From Polynucleobacter necessarius (GTDB lineage Bacteria; Pseudomonadota; Gammaproteobacteria; Burkholderiales; Burkholderiaceae), in contig NZ_LT615228.1 of assembly GCF_900096765.1 (NCBI RefSeq), positions 750,669 through 814,668 on the forward strand: a stretch of 64,000 nt of DNA, written 5' to 3'. Each line of letters opens with the position of its first letter. Positions within the stretch are counted from its first letter, which is position 1. The position numbers and the translations under genes are program-made. This document shows, piece by piece, positions 9,602-19,636 of this stretch. Below the pieces are notes generated by a model. It did not search any database and was not told the origin of the DNA. It saw only the letters and a program-made list of their open reading frames with translations.

Positions 9602-10462
9602 TTACGAAAAAAACCAGGCAGGAATACCAAACAATAGAATGAACCCACCTGCCAGTATTAAAAATGGTCCAAACGGCAACATCCTCTCTAAAGAGAGTGT
9701 TTCTTTGCGCATTAACATCAGGCTGGTAATCACCAGTAAACCCAAAATACTGGCAATCGCCAAAATGGGCATGATTGCAGAAAAGCCAAACCATGCGCCA
9801 AAGACAGCGAGCAACTTAAAATCGCCACCCCCAAAGCCATCGCGTTTCCGAAATAAGCGATACAGATAATTTACTGACCAAGGCAAAAGATATCCACCGC
9901 ATGCCCCCAGAATGCAATTAAATAGGCTCACGGACGTAAGTCCAAAGAGCGAGCCAACAACACCAAGTGCAAGCGCGCTATAAGTTAAATAATCTGGCAG
10001 GTAATAAGTTTCTAAATCAATAAAAAAGAGTGCAATTAATAAGGCCAGAAATAAACAATACAGTGGGGTTGCCCAGCTCAAACCAAATGCCAAGTAGACT
10101 GATGCAAAACCCAACCCTGTAAATAATTCCACCAAAAAATATCGCGGGGAAATTGCGCTTGCACAATATCGGCACCTGCCTTTGAGACGCAACCAAGACA
10201 GCAACGAAATATTGTCAGACCAAGCAATTACATGATTGCAACAAGGGGTGGTTGAACCTGGGTGAACAAGACACTTCAGATTGGAGATAATCGACGCATG
10301 ATTTTCAATGTCACCTTCTTCGCTAAATAAAACTTTTGGAAGGTGGTAGATAACTACATTCAAAAAACTACCCACAATCAATCCCAATAACAGGGCGTAC
10401 CAAAAACCAATCTGCCCGAGCAAGGCTAGTGTCTGAGAAGGTGCAAAGAGCGTATCAGCCAT
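9602..10462 (-). CDS. pilD: Prepilin peptidase / N-methyltransferase PilD
   Basis: 286 residues, polytopic. The N-terminus has a helix followed by GSFLNVVIYHLP, typical of PilD. The two catalytic Asp motifs are FFIDLETYYLPDYLTY and GFGGGDFKLLAVFGAW, both complete. It cleaves the leader of type IV prepilins at the inner membrane and methylates the new N-terminus. The zinc-binding tetracysteine segment is altered: the second pair (CRYC) is normal but the first reads TTPCCNHVIAW where CPxC is expected, so one Cys is replaced by Thr. The effect is unknown because some active homologs lack this motif. The gene is intact and lies between the pilins and the PilT-family ATPase. It would also serve any type II secretion system. 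Confidence 0.9.
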   Translation of the reverse strand: MADTLFAPSQTLALLGQIGFWYALLLGLIVGSFLNVVIYHLPKVLFSEEGDIENHASIISNLKCLVHPGSTTPCCNHVIAWSDNISLLSWLRLKGRCRYCASAISPRYFLVELFTGLGFASVYLAFGLSWATPLYCLFLALLIALFFIDLETYYLPDYLTYSALALGVVGSLFGLTSVSLFNCILGACGGYLLPWSVNYLYRLFRKRDGFGGGDFKLLAVFGAWFGFSAIMPILAIASILGLLVITSLMLMRKETLSLERMLPFGPFLILAGGFILLFGIPAWFFS

Positions 10463-10482
10463 GTTCTTGTGGGTCTCTAAAA

Positions 10483-10947
10483 CTAAAATCCTGTTTTTAC
10501 GTTCTGTTGATTAATGGTGTATGTCAGATTGGAAACCGTGCGAGATTGGGCATGGGCCACATAATCATTGGAGTTAGCGCCAGTACAACCCCCACCCGAT
10601 CCCACAGTGCCAGCAGTGATATAAAAATAAAAATCATTATTCGAGCCCACAACAATCGGGCCGGTTGTAGGCGTAGTTGAACCCATGACATATTGATTAA
10701 TGCTGCTGGTTTGATCACCCGATCCAGGGGTCACGTAATAACAGTAGTTTTCAGCAAAGTAATTTTTTTCCATCAGATAAATACTTTTGAGAGTATTTTG
10801 TGCGTCAGCATTTTTTGCTGCCCGAATATTGCCTGTATACAAAGGAACACCAACTGCCGCCAATATCGCAATGATGGCAATCGTGATTAGCAACTCCATT
10901 AATGTGACACCCAACTGCAGGCGATATTGAAATGAATGCTGGCTCAA
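10483..10947 (-). CDS. Type IV pilin, PilE/PilA-like
   Basis: 154 residues starting at TTG 10947, chosen because AAAGGAAAT precedes it at good spacing. A leader ends QLQLG and is followed by VTLMELLITIAIIAILAAVG, with Val instead of Phe or Met at position 1 and Glu at position 5. The C-terminal half has Cys residues in AENYCYYVTPG and GGGCTGANS that may form the D-region disulfide. The downstream pattern (KSIYLMEKNYFAENY) resembles the ComP/PilE group of betaproteobacterial minor pilins. It lies 20 bases upstream of pilD and downstream of another pilin gene, from which it is separated by a terminator hairpin. It is intact. Confidence 0.85.
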   Translation of the reverse strand: MSQHSFQYRLQLGVTLMELLITIAIIAILAAVGVPLYTGNIRAAKNADAQNTLKSIYLMEKNYFAENYCYYVTPGSGDQTSSINQYVMGSTTPTTGPIVVGSNNDFYFYITAGTVGSGGGCTGANSNDYVAHAQSRTVSNLTYTINQQNVKTGF

Positions 10948-10968
10948 AATATTTCCTTTATTCCCCAG

Positions 10969-10996
10969 AAAAATGGCCCGTCTAAGCGGGCCATTT
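10969..10996 (-). terminator. Rho-independent terminator after the pilin gene
   Basis: On the minus strand AAATGGCCCG, a 6-base loop CTTAGA and CGGGCCATTT form a 10-bp stem followed by a short T run. It lies 48 bases past the stop of the pilin at 11045-11548 and before the next pilin. It should separate high-level transcription of the first pilin from the downstream pil genes. Confidence 0.85.
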
Positions 10997-11044
10997 AGTC
11001 TTTAAAAGCTAAACGAACTGATTAGCCCTTGTGGTGATAACACC

Positions 11045-11548
11045 TTACTGTAAGTTGATGCACTCTGCGGCAACAGGATAGTTAGTTTTTGTTGTTCCGT
11101 CAGAGGCCAATACTAAAGTCTGAATAGACAACCCTGTGCAATTGGTAGTTGCCGTTCCACTAATACCCAAGTCTCCAGGATTAGTTGGGGGAATTGTGGT
11201 CACTACGTTTGTAGTAGATGAAGTGTTGTAGGGATTTTTAATAGTCGCTAAAGCATAATTTTGAAAATACGTTTCAGCTGCCCCGCCAGTAATAGTTGGG
11301 CAGGTAATAATAGCGCCACCTGCTTTAGGATCAGCCAAGGTTTGGACTAAGCCTGCAGAGCACTTGATTACTTCACCTGCAATAAAGGTCTTGATTGAGT
11401 CGAAATTTTGCTTCGTTGCACTTACTTTTGCTGATGCTTGGTAGCCGTTGTACATTGGCACGCCGATTGCAGTCAAAATACCAATAATGGCGATAACAAC
11501 TAGTAATTCGACAAGAGTAAAGCCGGATTGTTGAGCCTTAGATTTCAC
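11045..11548 (-). CDS. Type IV pilin, probable major pilin
   Basis: 167 residues. The start is GTG 11548, supported by GGAGG six bases upstream. The prepilin leader MKSKAQQSG is followed by FTLVELLVVIAIIGILTAIG, with the canonical Phe1 and Glu5. Cys residues in VIKCSAGL, AIITCPTIT, TTNCTGL and AAECINLQ provide possible disulfides of the globular head. A 206-base upstream spacer and its own terminator suggest a separately and strongly transcribed gene, which fits the main subunit of a pilus or pseudopilus. It is intact. A minor or competence pilin role cannot be excluded. Confidence 0.82.
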   Translation of the reverse strand: MKSKAQQSGFTLVELLVVIAIIGILTAIGVPMYNGYQASAKVSATKQNFDSIKTFIAGEVIKCSAGLVQTLADPKAGGAIITCPTITGGAAETYFQNYALATIKNPYNTSSTTNVVTTIPPTNPGDLGISGTATTNCTGLSIQTLVLASDGTTKTNYPVAAECINLQ

Positions 11549-11754
11549 TTGGAGCCTCCATGGATCACATAAATTTAGGGGTTAACTGCATCTAATGGCC
11601 AATATCAAACACTGTTTAGTATTTATAAACTAATAAATATCAAATATGCTGGTACTAAAATACTATTTTTGTTAAAAAACATAATTAATGAGCTTTTTAA
11701 CAACAGTTGCATTGATTTTAGCCATATTGCCAGGTCTATATCAGGAAAAATACA

Positions 11755-12226
11755 TTACTTATTCAGCTCCTTTTGCAATAAAGCGATGTTTGAACGATAT
11801 AAAGACTGCTTTTGCTGAAGGTCAGCCAAATCTTTGTCTTGACCAGTGCTACGTTTTTTGAGGTTTGACAGTTGGGCAATTTTTCCATCAGCCTTGCTCA
11901 GTCGACCCTTTTCCAAATCAATCTCTTCCTGAATAATCCGCTTTCTTTCAGCAACCGCAGACTCATATCCGGTCTTGGGCTTTAACTGCTTGTCATCGGC
12001 TGAACCGCTGGCTTTGGTTTTTGACGTATCTGACGGGGGGGTTTTGCGGCCTCTTTTCAGGGGGTGGCAAAATCATCTTTGTGCAATTTTTCCCTTTTTC
12101 TACATTCGAGAGGGTAATCACGCCCGCCTGCTTATCGCAGCGATAGATATCGGCTGCAGCAAAACTGGGGAAAAAGCTTAAGGTAAGTGCAAGCAGGGTC
12201 AAAATGTTAAAAAAAGTGGGGTTCAT
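11755..12226 (-). pseudogene. DUF4124 secreted protein, frameshifted in a C7 run
   Basis: The frame from ATG 12226 encodes a signal peptide (MNPTFFNILTLLALTLSFFP, cleavage near FAAA) and the short DUF4124 domain IYRCDKQAGVITLSN..KGKNCTKMILPPPEKRPQN. It then runs into a seven-base G run on the plus strand at 12035-12041 and ends SRFSR near 11993. In another frame the rest is open to TAA 11755: PPSDTSKTKASGSADDKQLK, then a Lys/Glu-rich helical tail with ERKRIIQEEIDLEKG and LQQKQSLYRSNIALLQKEL. DUF4124 proteins usually end in such a coiled coil, so this is one gene with a one-base slip. An upstream TTG at 12253 is possible. The function of the family is unknown. It follows the PilZ gene. Confidence 0.78.
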
Positions 12227-12255
12227 TTTTTTAACAGGTAATTCAAATAACAAGA

Positions 12256-12567
12256 TTAAGACCCTTCTTGATTCAACAGGGGCAACAGTTCCATCGAGAG
12301 TATCTTTGTCGCGATACCATAGGATTGCTCAAATTCCTCTGCCCTGACGACCTCCCCTTGGCAAGAAATCTGCAACTCACCCGAAGGAGAATCTAGCGTA
12401 ACCAAAAACTCCACCACTTTCCCAGGCTCAATCGGGGAATCAAGCTCCAGAAAAATTCCACTGGAACTTACGTCTCGAGTAATGGCCTTGATACCGTCAA
12501 TGCTGACCGGTAAAACAGCCTTGACCCTTTCGGACCCGCGAATTGGATTCACTTTTTCGGCAGTCAT
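12256..12567 (-). CDS. PilZ domain protein
   Basis: 103 residues, essentially one PilZ domain. The two cyclic-di-GMP binding motifs are visible: RGSER (RxxxR) near residue 10 and DVSSSG (D/NxSxxG) near residue 33, followed by the expected beta strands (IFLELDSPIEPGKVVEFLVTL, ISCQGEVVRAEE, GIATKI). It probably binds c-di-GMP and passes the signal to a partner; stand-alone PilZ proteins often act on pili, flagella or polysaccharide export. It is intact although several GGDEF/EAL genes around it are broken, and it lies just upstream of the DUF4124 gene on the same strand. Confidence 0.85.
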   Translation of the reverse strand: MTAEKVNPIRGSERVKAVLPVSIDGIKAITRDVSSSGIFLELDSPIEPGKVVEFLVTLDSPSGELQISCQGEVVRAEEFEQSYGIATKILSMELLPLLNQEGS

Positions 12568-12720
12568 AATTTGAATCGACCACAGTTTGGATGTTGATGC
12601 TCAATAGTCATAAATCTGATTGTATTGAAGAAGTTACAAATATCAACTAAACGTCCCAAAAACATTATCTTTAAAACTTCTTTGTTCAAGCAAATCAACA
12701 CACTAGTAAAAAGAAGGGGT

Positions 12721-15700
12721 TTACCCAGCATTTGCTGCAGGAATCCTCAACAGCTTAATGAAGTCCTCCCCGGGAACTGGGCGGCTAAATAAATAGCCCT
12801 GCCCCAGAACGCAACCCACTCCCAATAAGGCTTGGCGTTGCTCCTCAGTCTCAACACCTTCGGCGATGGTATGCAAGCCAAGACCTGCACCCATTGTCAC
12901 CATGGCGCGCACTAGAGCTTCATCGGATTTGCTGTGTGTAATTTGACGGGTAAAGGAAAAATCAATTTTCAAATAATTAAAATTAAAGTTTCTGAGAGCG
13001 GATAAGGATGAGTAACCCGTACCAAAATCATCAATCGCAAATTTAAATCCGGCCTTATGCAACAAGGCGATCTTTTGTGCAACCCGCGCGTTTTGATTCA
13101 TCATCGTGTACTCGGTAACCTCGAGAATGATTTGGCTGCTAGTCAAGCCAAGCTCCTCTAAATGAGAGATCCAATCCAAGGCGGAATGTTTGTTTGAATT
13201 AAATTGGCTTGCAGAGACATTGATGCCGATACTAATGTTCTGGTTGATAGGAGCTAACTCTTTCAAGAACTGGCAGACCTGCTTGAAAACCCAATCTCCA
13301 ATCTCAATAATCAAACCCGAATCTTCTGCAACCTCAATAAAATTTACGGGCAGGCTGAGCTGCCCATTTTCTTTCTTCCAGCGTAAGAGCGCTTCAGCAT
13401 GCAAAATCTTTCCTGAAGCCAGATCCACGATTGGTTGATAGTGAAGATAAAACTGATTGTTTTGTAATGCCGTCTTAAGCTCCGAAATGACTTTCATCTT
13501 TTGATCAGCCACTTCCTGCAAGGATTGAGTGAAATAGTGATATCCATTTCTACCCTGCGACTTGACCGCATACATTGGACCGCATACATTGCCTGGTCAG
13601 CCTTCATCAACAGACCTTTAGTACTAGTTGCATCCTGAGGATAAAAGGCAATCCCTAGTGAGGCAGAAATATGAAAAACCTTGCCCTCAATTTCAATCGG
13701 CTCAGCTAAAAACGATCGGTAATTCCTAAAAGGACTTTATCTAAATTCTTAGGGTGCTCTAAGTCATTCAAAATAATGGTGAACTCATCGCCACCAATCC
13801 GAGCTACCGTATCAGATTCACGCACTTCAGCTTTAAAGCGCTCAGAAACCCTGCGTAAAATTTCATCACCAACGTCATGGCCTGAGGTGTCATTAATATC
13901 TTTAAAGTGATCAAGGTCAACAAACAACAAAGCAAAATTATTTTTGCTGCGGTCAGCTCGCTTAATAGACTCATCGACACGATCTAAAAATAAGCGGCGA
14001 TTGGGAAGCCCAGTCAGCGCGTCATAATTGGCTTGCCGGGTAATAATTTCTCGATATTTCTTTTGATCCGTCACCCGCGAAATGAGACCGACCCGCTGGC
14101 GTACATTTCCGCGGTCATCCAAAGCAGAAAAGAGCGATAAAAAACCTAAGTAATTGGTGCCATCACTACATTTGATCCAGACTTGACCTTCCCAGTGACC
14201 CACAGAGTCTAGGGCTGGCAATAAATCGGAGTACGCACTTGCACCCTCCTCCTTTACCAGCAGGGATTGCAAATTCAAGTCAGTGATTTTATTTTTGCTA
14301 TATCCCGTAATCCCTGTAAAAACATCGTTCACCAATAAAAATTCATTTTTGGGATTGGTAATAAAGACAGCCTCACCAATTGCTTGGTAAACCGAAGAAG
14401 TGATTTTTAAAAGATCTTCGTTTTTCTTTCTCTCGGTCAGATCGATTCCATATATTGCAAACTTATCTCCCGCACTGACGGAGCCCCAACTAATGTATTT
14501 TTTCTCACCTTTTTTACAAACAATCCAGGATTCAACCGGGACCATCGGCGTATTCATTTGCCTTGATTCATGAACCCGCTCATCCCACATACGTTCAATT
14601 TCTTCACGGTATGTAGGGTTGGGATATGCCAAGCTCCACCAATCATCGCTTTTATGCAAATCATCAATGGTGTATCCGGTTAAATTGGTATAGGCGTCAT
14701 TGACCAAATTCATATCTCGCTGATCAATATCAAAAATCGCCATTGATACAGGAATCCGCTCCACAATCTCTTTAAATCGACCTTCCGCCCTCACCAGATC
14801 GCTTTTTTTAGCTTGGTTATTTTCAATCAATAAACTAATCATGAGACTAAGCAAGCCAATTAAGCTCAGAAAAACCCAGATGCTGATTGGGGCCGGGTCA
14901 TTCATCATGTTCCGATTAAAGAAACCATGACCATCGTATGCACCCAAAATGGATTGGATCACCGTCATTGCCAATACCAACATTGCGCCATGGCGACCAT
15001 AGCGCATAGCCGCAATCAATAAGATAGGCAGTATTAAGTAGCCGCGATTGATAAAGTCGGTATCCTCATATTGGATATTGAGCCATCCAAACAGCACGCC
15101 TTGGCCAAATAAAAACACCAGTCCAAAAAAGATTAAGACTTCATATAGCTTGAGAGGTCTTAGCCAGTCCTTTGGAAAATTGCGCCAAACCAGAAAAACT
15201 GGAGTAAAAAAAGCTGCCCCAAAAAAATCACCAATAAACCAGGTATAAAAAATGGCTTGAAATTGGCCTGCCTCTGCCAGACCCATTTTGTAAATGATGG
15301 TGGCATCAATTAGGCCACTGCACAAACCCAAAAAGGTCGACAGCAAGACCAACGAGGCAATATCCACAAAGGAAGATAAATTGCGGTTAAAAGGAAAGGC
15401 TCTGGTGAGCAAATGGTAGAGAGAACGCAACTCAGAGTGCTACCTATGGCGAGTAACACTGATACAAAAAAACTAAATCCGCCTGCCGTTTCGCCCACTA
15501 TGGCAGCGACAAAAATATACGGCCAGTAGCCAATACCAAAATTGAGTAACAAAGCCAACCCAATCCCGGCCGGGATTCAAATCATGCTGGCACCGGACTC
15601 AGTGACAAAATTTTGCAGAATATACACTGCAACATAGGCGTACAACACGGACCAAATGAGCGCTTGGTATGTTCTGGGAGATTTAAAATCGAACAATTGC

Positions 15701-15723
15701 TGGAGCGTTTTCAGAAAATTCAT
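12721..15723 (-). pseudogene. MASE1-PAS-PAS-GGDEF-EAL c-di-GMP enzyme, multiply broken
   Basis: Reading from ATG 15723, a MASE1-type membrane sensor (LIWSVLYAYVAVYILQNFV, then IPAGIGLALLLNFGIGYWP) meets TGA at codon 49 (15577-15579), where homologs usually have Trp. A frameshift follows near 15435. The long middle frame (15430-13706) holds the rest of MASE1, two PAS domains (VSMAIFDIDQRDMN..., TNPKNEFLLVNDVFTG) and a GGDEF domain with an intact RIGGDEF. It breaks at a T run near 13713. A 14-bp tandem duplication (13564-13591) breaks it again before the EAL domain. The EAL part keeps EALLRW, EVTEYTMM, DDFGTGYSS, KIDFSF and EGVETEEQ. The ancestral protein would make or degrade c-di-GMP in response to a membrane signal. 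At least four independent lesions show it is dead. Confidence 0.88.
13564..13591. repeat. 14-bp perfect tandem duplication inside the EAL gene
   Basis: gaccgcatacattg occurs twice head to tail (13564-13577, 13578-13591). Removing one copy joins MKADQAMYAV to KSQGRNGYHYFTQSLQEV in one frame, the normal GGDEF-to-EAL transition. Confidence 0.95.
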
Positions 15724-15858
15724 CTTTAAATTCAGGGGATCCTAGGTCAGAACTTACAATACTCTAACACCCTAGTATGCATGCCATCATTTCCCTATTT
15801 CTGGTTCGTTCGCTGTTCTAGCCCCACCTGAGTGCGATTGAACAAGGTAAGATTAAGC

Positions 15859-16986
15859 ATGACTGCACAATCTTCTGCCCCCATTCAGTTTGAATACCCT
15901 CAGCAAGACGCTGCTGGCATTACCTGCACTGCTCAAGCATGGGCTAAAACCCCGCCAGCATTAAGCCCTAATGAAAAAGATCAGGCTATTGCAAAAATAA
16001 AGACGCTTCTCCACGAAAAGAATGCGGTTTTAGTGGCCCATTACTATGTGGATGCGGATATTCAAGATCTAGCACTTGCCACTGGGGGATGCGTAGCAGA
16101 CTCCCTAGAAATGGCACGCTTTGGGAAGAATCACCCTGCCAAAAATTTAATCGTGGCCGGCGTTCGCTTCATGGGCGAGACTGCCAAAATCCTCAGTCCA
16201 AAAAAACGCGTTTTCATGCCAGATCTTGAGGCCACCTGCTCATTAGATCTCGGTTGTAATGCTACGGACTTTGCGGCCTTTCGAGCAGATCACCCTGATC
16301 GAGTAGTTGTAGTCTATGCAAATACAAGTGCTGCCGTCAAAGCTCAGGCCGATTGGATGGTAACCAGCTCCTGTGCCTTAGCCATTGTTCATCAGTTAAA
16401 AGTTGAGGGCAAAAAAATACTCTGGGCACCCGATCGCCATCTTGGGCGCTATATTCAGGAACAAACTGGGGCAGACATGTTGTTGTGGAATGGTGCCTGT
16501 ATTGTTCATGATGAATTTAAGGCAACAGAACTGGCGCTATTAAAAGCCAAACACCCACAGGCGATGATCTTAGTTCACCCAGAGTCCCCCCAAGGCGTGG
16601 TTGATCTTGCTGATGTCGTTGGATCAACTTCTGCAATGATTCAGGCGGTCGTTGAGGGTAGCTCCAACGAATACATTATTGCTACTGATAATGGCATCTT
16701 GCATCGCATGCGCCAACTAGCGCCTACTAAAACCTTGATTGAGGCACCAACAGCTGGCAATAGCGCTACTTGCAAAAGTTGCGCCCACTGCCCTTGGATG
16801 GCCATGAATGGACTGCAGGGAATCCTAGATTGTCTGGAAAACTCCAGTGGCGAGGTCTATGTCGATGAACCTATCCGAGCGCAAGCCTTGGGCTGCATTG
16901 ATCGCATGCTCGACTTTACAAAAAACCATCCTGACTTGCTTGCAAAAGCACAGCATGGATTTGTCAAGAATATTGGCTCAGCCTAA
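15859..16986 (+). CDS. nadA: Quinolinate synthase
   Basis: 375 residues from ATG 15859; AAGGTAAG about 8-12 bases upstream favours this over the GTG at 15832. NadA condenses iminoaspartate with dihydroxyacetone phosphate to quinolinate using a [4Fe-4S] cluster. Characteristic segments are [41 protein letters not shown], the cluster Cys in [52 protein letters not shown] and [15 protein letters not shown]. It is intact and begins the NAD synthesis group nadA-nadC (plus strand) facing nadB (minus strand). It is divergent from the broken MASE1 gene, and its promoter should lie in 15724-15858. Confidence 0.96.
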   Translation: MTAQSSAPIQFEYPQQDAAGITCTAQAWAKTPPALSPNEKDQAIAKIKTLLHEKNAVLVAHYYVDADIQDLALATGGCVADSLEMARFGKNHPAKNLIVAGVRFMGETAKILSPKKRVFMPDLEATCSLDLGCNATDFAAFRADHPDRVVVVYANTSAAVKAQADWMVTSSCALAIVHQLKVEGKKILWAPDRHLGRYIQEQTGADMLLWNGACIVHDEFKATELALLKAKHPQAMILVHPESPQGVVDLADVVGSTSAMIQAVVEGSSNEYIIATDNGILHRMRQLAPTKTLIEAPTAGNSATCKSCAHCPWMAMNGLQGILDCLENSSGEVYVDEPIRAQALGCIDRMLDFTKNHPDLLAKAQHGFVKNIGSA

Positions 16987-17013
16987 CACCACACATAAGA
17001 TCAATATATTTCC

Positions 17014-17871
17014 ATGTTCGAATTGAATGAGACCCTAGAGCAAGCACGCCAACGCAATATTCACGATGCCCTGTTGGAGGACATCGGAACTGGCGACTGG
17101 ACAGCCATGCTCGTCCCCACCAAAACTGTAAAGGCGCAATTAATTGTTCGACAAAAAGCAGTTCTCTGTGGGGTAGATTGGTTTGAAGGCACCCTTAAAA
17201 AGCTGGATCCAAACGCAAGCATTACCTGGCAATACATTGAGGGAGACTGGATGGAGCCAGACACTAAGGTCTGCGATATCCAAGCAGACTCGCGCGCTCT
17301 ACTCTCTGCAGAACGTACTTGTATTAATTTTTTACAAACATTGTCATCAACAGCCAGCATTGCTCGGGAGCATGTTGAAGCCATCAAAGGTGTTAGCCAA
17401 AATCCCAAAGGATGTGCTGTTTTAGATACTCGTAAAACGATTCCGGGATTGCGCCAGGCTCAAAAATATGCAGTCCGTGTTGGCGGAGGAAAAAATCAAC
17501 GTCTTGCACTATGGCATGGCATTTTGATTAAAGAGAACCATATTGCTGCGGCTGGCAGCGTTACAGCCGCCCTTCAAAATGCACGATCACTGAATTCTGG
17601 GGTAGATATTCAAATTGAGGTTGAGAATTTTGCCGAACTAGAAGAGGCGCTAGCTGCTGGCGCCAAGAGTATTTTGATTGATAACTTTACGCCCGAGCAA
17701 ATGAGACAGGCAGTATCTTTGACCGCTGGAAGAGCTTTACTGGAAGCTTCTGGTGGAATCGATTTAGATCAAATGCGCGCCATTGCCGCCACAGGCGTTG
17801 ATCGCATTTCATTGGGTAAGTTAACTAAAGATATTCACGCCGTTGATTTTTCAATGCGAATTCTGAGCTAG
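17014..17871 (+). CDS. nadC: Nicotinate-nucleotide pyrophosphorylase (carboxylating)
   Basis: 285 residues, the usual length. NadC converts quinolinate and PRPP to nicotinate mononucleotide. Visible motifs include EDIGTGDWTAMLVP, GDWMEPDTKVCDI, ERTCINFLQTLSSTAS, the active-site DTRKTIPGLRQAQKYAVRVGG split around the conserved Arg and Lys, ALWHGILIKENHI, IEVENFAELEEAL, LIDNFTPEQM and LEASGGIDL. It follows nadA by 27 bases and very likely shares its transcript. It is intact and ends 13 bases from the convergent nadB stop. Confidence 0.96.
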   Translation: MFELNETLEQARQRNIHDALLEDIGTGDWTAMLVPTKTVKAQLIVRQKAVLCGVDWFEGTLKKLDPNASITWQYIEGDWMEPDTKVCDIQADSRALLSAERTCINFLQTLSSTASIAREHVEAIKGVSQNPKGCAVLDTRKTIPGLRQAQKYAVRVGGGKNQRLALWHGILIKENHIAAAGSVTAALQNARSLNSGVDIQIEVENFAELEEALAAGAKSILIDNFTPEQMRQAVSLTAGRALLEASGGIDLDQMRAIAATGVDRISLGKLTKDIHAVDFSMRILS

Positions 17872-17891
17872 AGCCCAGAAATTGCTAGCTC
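17865..17891. terminator. Possible bidirectional hairpin between nadC and nadB
   Basis: GAGCTAG (17865-17871) and CTAGCTC (17885-17891) pair around a 13-base loop and contain the stop codons of both convergent genes. No T run follows on either strand, so terminator activity is uncertain. Confidence 0.35.
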
Positions 17892-19540
17892 TCCTGTGCT
17901 GACTCGCTACCCTCAGCCTGCGGGGTCAAAATTGTTGGGTAGGAAACAGCCCAAGTTCCCGGGTAATCGCGACTGTAGTGCAATCCTCTGCTCTCACGAC
18001 GCATCAATGCAGAGCGCACTATTAATTCAGAGCACTCTAATAAATTTCGTAGCTCAATCAAGTCACGCGTCACTCGGAAATTAGCGTAATACTCTTGAAC
18101 CTCATAGCGCAGCAGTTTAATTCTGTGCAATGCTCGCTCTAAGCGGCGATTGGTTCTCACAATTCCAACATAGTTCCACATTAATGAACGCAACTCATCC
18201 CAGTTATGTGCAATCACCACTTGTTCGTCAGCATCCTCCACCTGACTCTCATCCCATAAAGGCAGCGTAGGAATTGAAGGGGTTTTTTGCGATGAAATAT
18301 CCTCAGCCGCAGCCTTGCCGATCACCACGCACTCCAAAAGAGAGTTGCTTGCTAAGCGATTGGCTCCATGTAAGCCGGTATAAGTTGCTTCACCGACAGC
18401 ATATAGGCCTGGCAGATCAGTTCGACCCTTTAGATCAGTAACCACGCCACCACAGGTGTAGTGGGCGGCAGGCACTACCGGAATTGGCGTTTTAGTAATA
18501 TCTAATCCCAAACTTAGGCAACGCGCATAGATCATTGGGAAATGCTCTTTAATGAACTTCTCACCGAGATGAGTTGCATCCAGATGAACATAGTCAAGAC
18601 CATGTTTTTTCATCTCAAAGTCGATTGCCCGAGCGACAATATCACGCGGCGCTAATTCATTACGCTCATCATGCGCTGGCATAAAGCGGGTGCCATCTGG
18701 AAGCTTTAGTAAGCCACCCTCACCCCGCATTGCTTCAGTAATTAAGAAAGTACGGTCACTGGGGTGATACAAGCATGTCGGATGAAACTGGATAAATTCC
18801 ATATTACCCACTCGGCAGCCTGCGCGCCACGCCATCGCAATGCCGTCACCCGTTGCAGTATCTGGATTGCTGGTGTAACGATAAACTTTACCAACGCCGC
18901 CAGTAGCCAATACGACTGATTTGGCTTGAATTGTTTCTACCCGATTATTTTTAATATCGAGCGCGTACACACCATAGCAACGATTAGGTTTGGTGCGTTG
19001 CGTTTTTGCATCCAAATGACGATTGGTGATGAGGTCCAAAGCAATCCAATGCTCTAAAATGCGAATATTTTGGTGAGCCTTTGCTTTATCGAGCAACACT
19101 TCATGAATAGCTTTTCCAGTTGCATCAGCTGCATGCGCAATCCGACGATGGCTGTGACCACCTTCACGGGTTAAATGCAAGCCCATTGGGCCAGATTTAT
19201 CAGTAGTAAATGGTACGCCTTGCTCTACCAACCATTGGATAGCCTGCGCACTTTCTTCAGCAATATAGCGCGCAGTAGATTCAACTACGAGACCTGCACC
19301 TGCATCTAAGGTATCAGCAACGTGAGAGTCAATACTATCGTGCTCTTTATCAACTACTCCAACAATGCCACCTTGGGCCCATGCGGTTGCCGCCTCCCCT
19401 AAACCTCGTTTCGCCATCAAAATGACTGGTTGGTTTTCTGCCATATGCAGAGCCACTGTCAGCCCCGCTAAACCAGCCCCAATAATGAGGACAGGCAATT
19501 CGTCTTGAGCTTGGGAAGGTGTTGGTGTTGAACTAGCCAT
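17885..19540 (-). CDS. nadB: L-aspartate oxidase
   Basis: 551 residues. NadB is an FAD enzyme that oxidises L-aspartate to iminoaspartate, the substrate of NadA. The N-terminal dinucleotide motif [18 protein letters not shown] is intact. Later come [27 protein letters not shown] in the form [20 protein letters not shown], the catalytic region [75 protein letters not shown] and the helical C-terminal domain with [14 protein letters not shown]. The gene is on the opposite strand to nadAC and convergent with nadC. With nadA and nadC it completes de novo NAD synthesis, unlike the many broken accessory genes nearby. Confidence 0.96.
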   Translation of the reverse strand: MASSTPTPSQAQDELPVLIIGAGLAGLTVALHMAENQPVILMAKRGLGEAATAWAQGGIVGVVDKEHDSIDSHVADTLDAGAGLVVESTARYIAEESAQAIQWLVEQGVPFTTDKSGPMGLHLTREGGHSHRRIAHAADATGKAIHEVLLDKAKAHQNIRILEHWIALDLITNRHLDAKTQRTKPNRCYGVYALDIKNNRVETIQAKSVVLATGGVGKVYRYTSNPDTATGDGIAMAWRAGCRVGNMEFIQFHPTCLYHPSDRTFLITEAMRGEGGLLKLPDGTRFMPAHDERNELAPRDIVARAIDFEMKKHGLDYVHLDATHLGEKFIKEHFPMIYARCLSLGLDITKTPIPVVPAAHYTCGGVVTDLKGRTDLPGLYAVGEATYTGLHGANRLASNSLLECVVIGKAAAEDISSQKTPSIPTLPLWDESQVEDADEQVVIAHNWDELRSLMWNYVGIVRTNRRLERALHRIKLLRYEVQEYYANFRVTRDLIELRNLLECSELIVRSALMRRESRGLHYSRDYPGTWAVSYPTILTPQAEGSESAQES

Positions 19541-19585
19541 AAAGGATTCATTCTAAAGGGCAAATCAATTTTGCGAACTCGATGG

Positions 19586-19614
19586 AAAAAAGGCCCCATT
19601 TCTGAGGCCTTTTT
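19586..19614 (-). terminator. Rho-independent terminator after fdsA
   Basis: AAAAAGGCC and GGCCTTTTT form a 9-bp stem with a 10-base loop, 23 bases past the fdsA stop and upstream of nadB. A T run follows on both strands, so it may work both ways. Confidence 0.85.
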
Positions 19615-19636
19615 AGTCAGTCATTTGGTAAGGTGA

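Noticed and set aside
11580..11640. A TGGC-N7-TGC element upstream of the pilin, recalling a sigma-54 promoter.
   Set aside because: The GG-to-GC spacing is one base short of the consensus and the CAC is missing. No RpoN box can be claimed.
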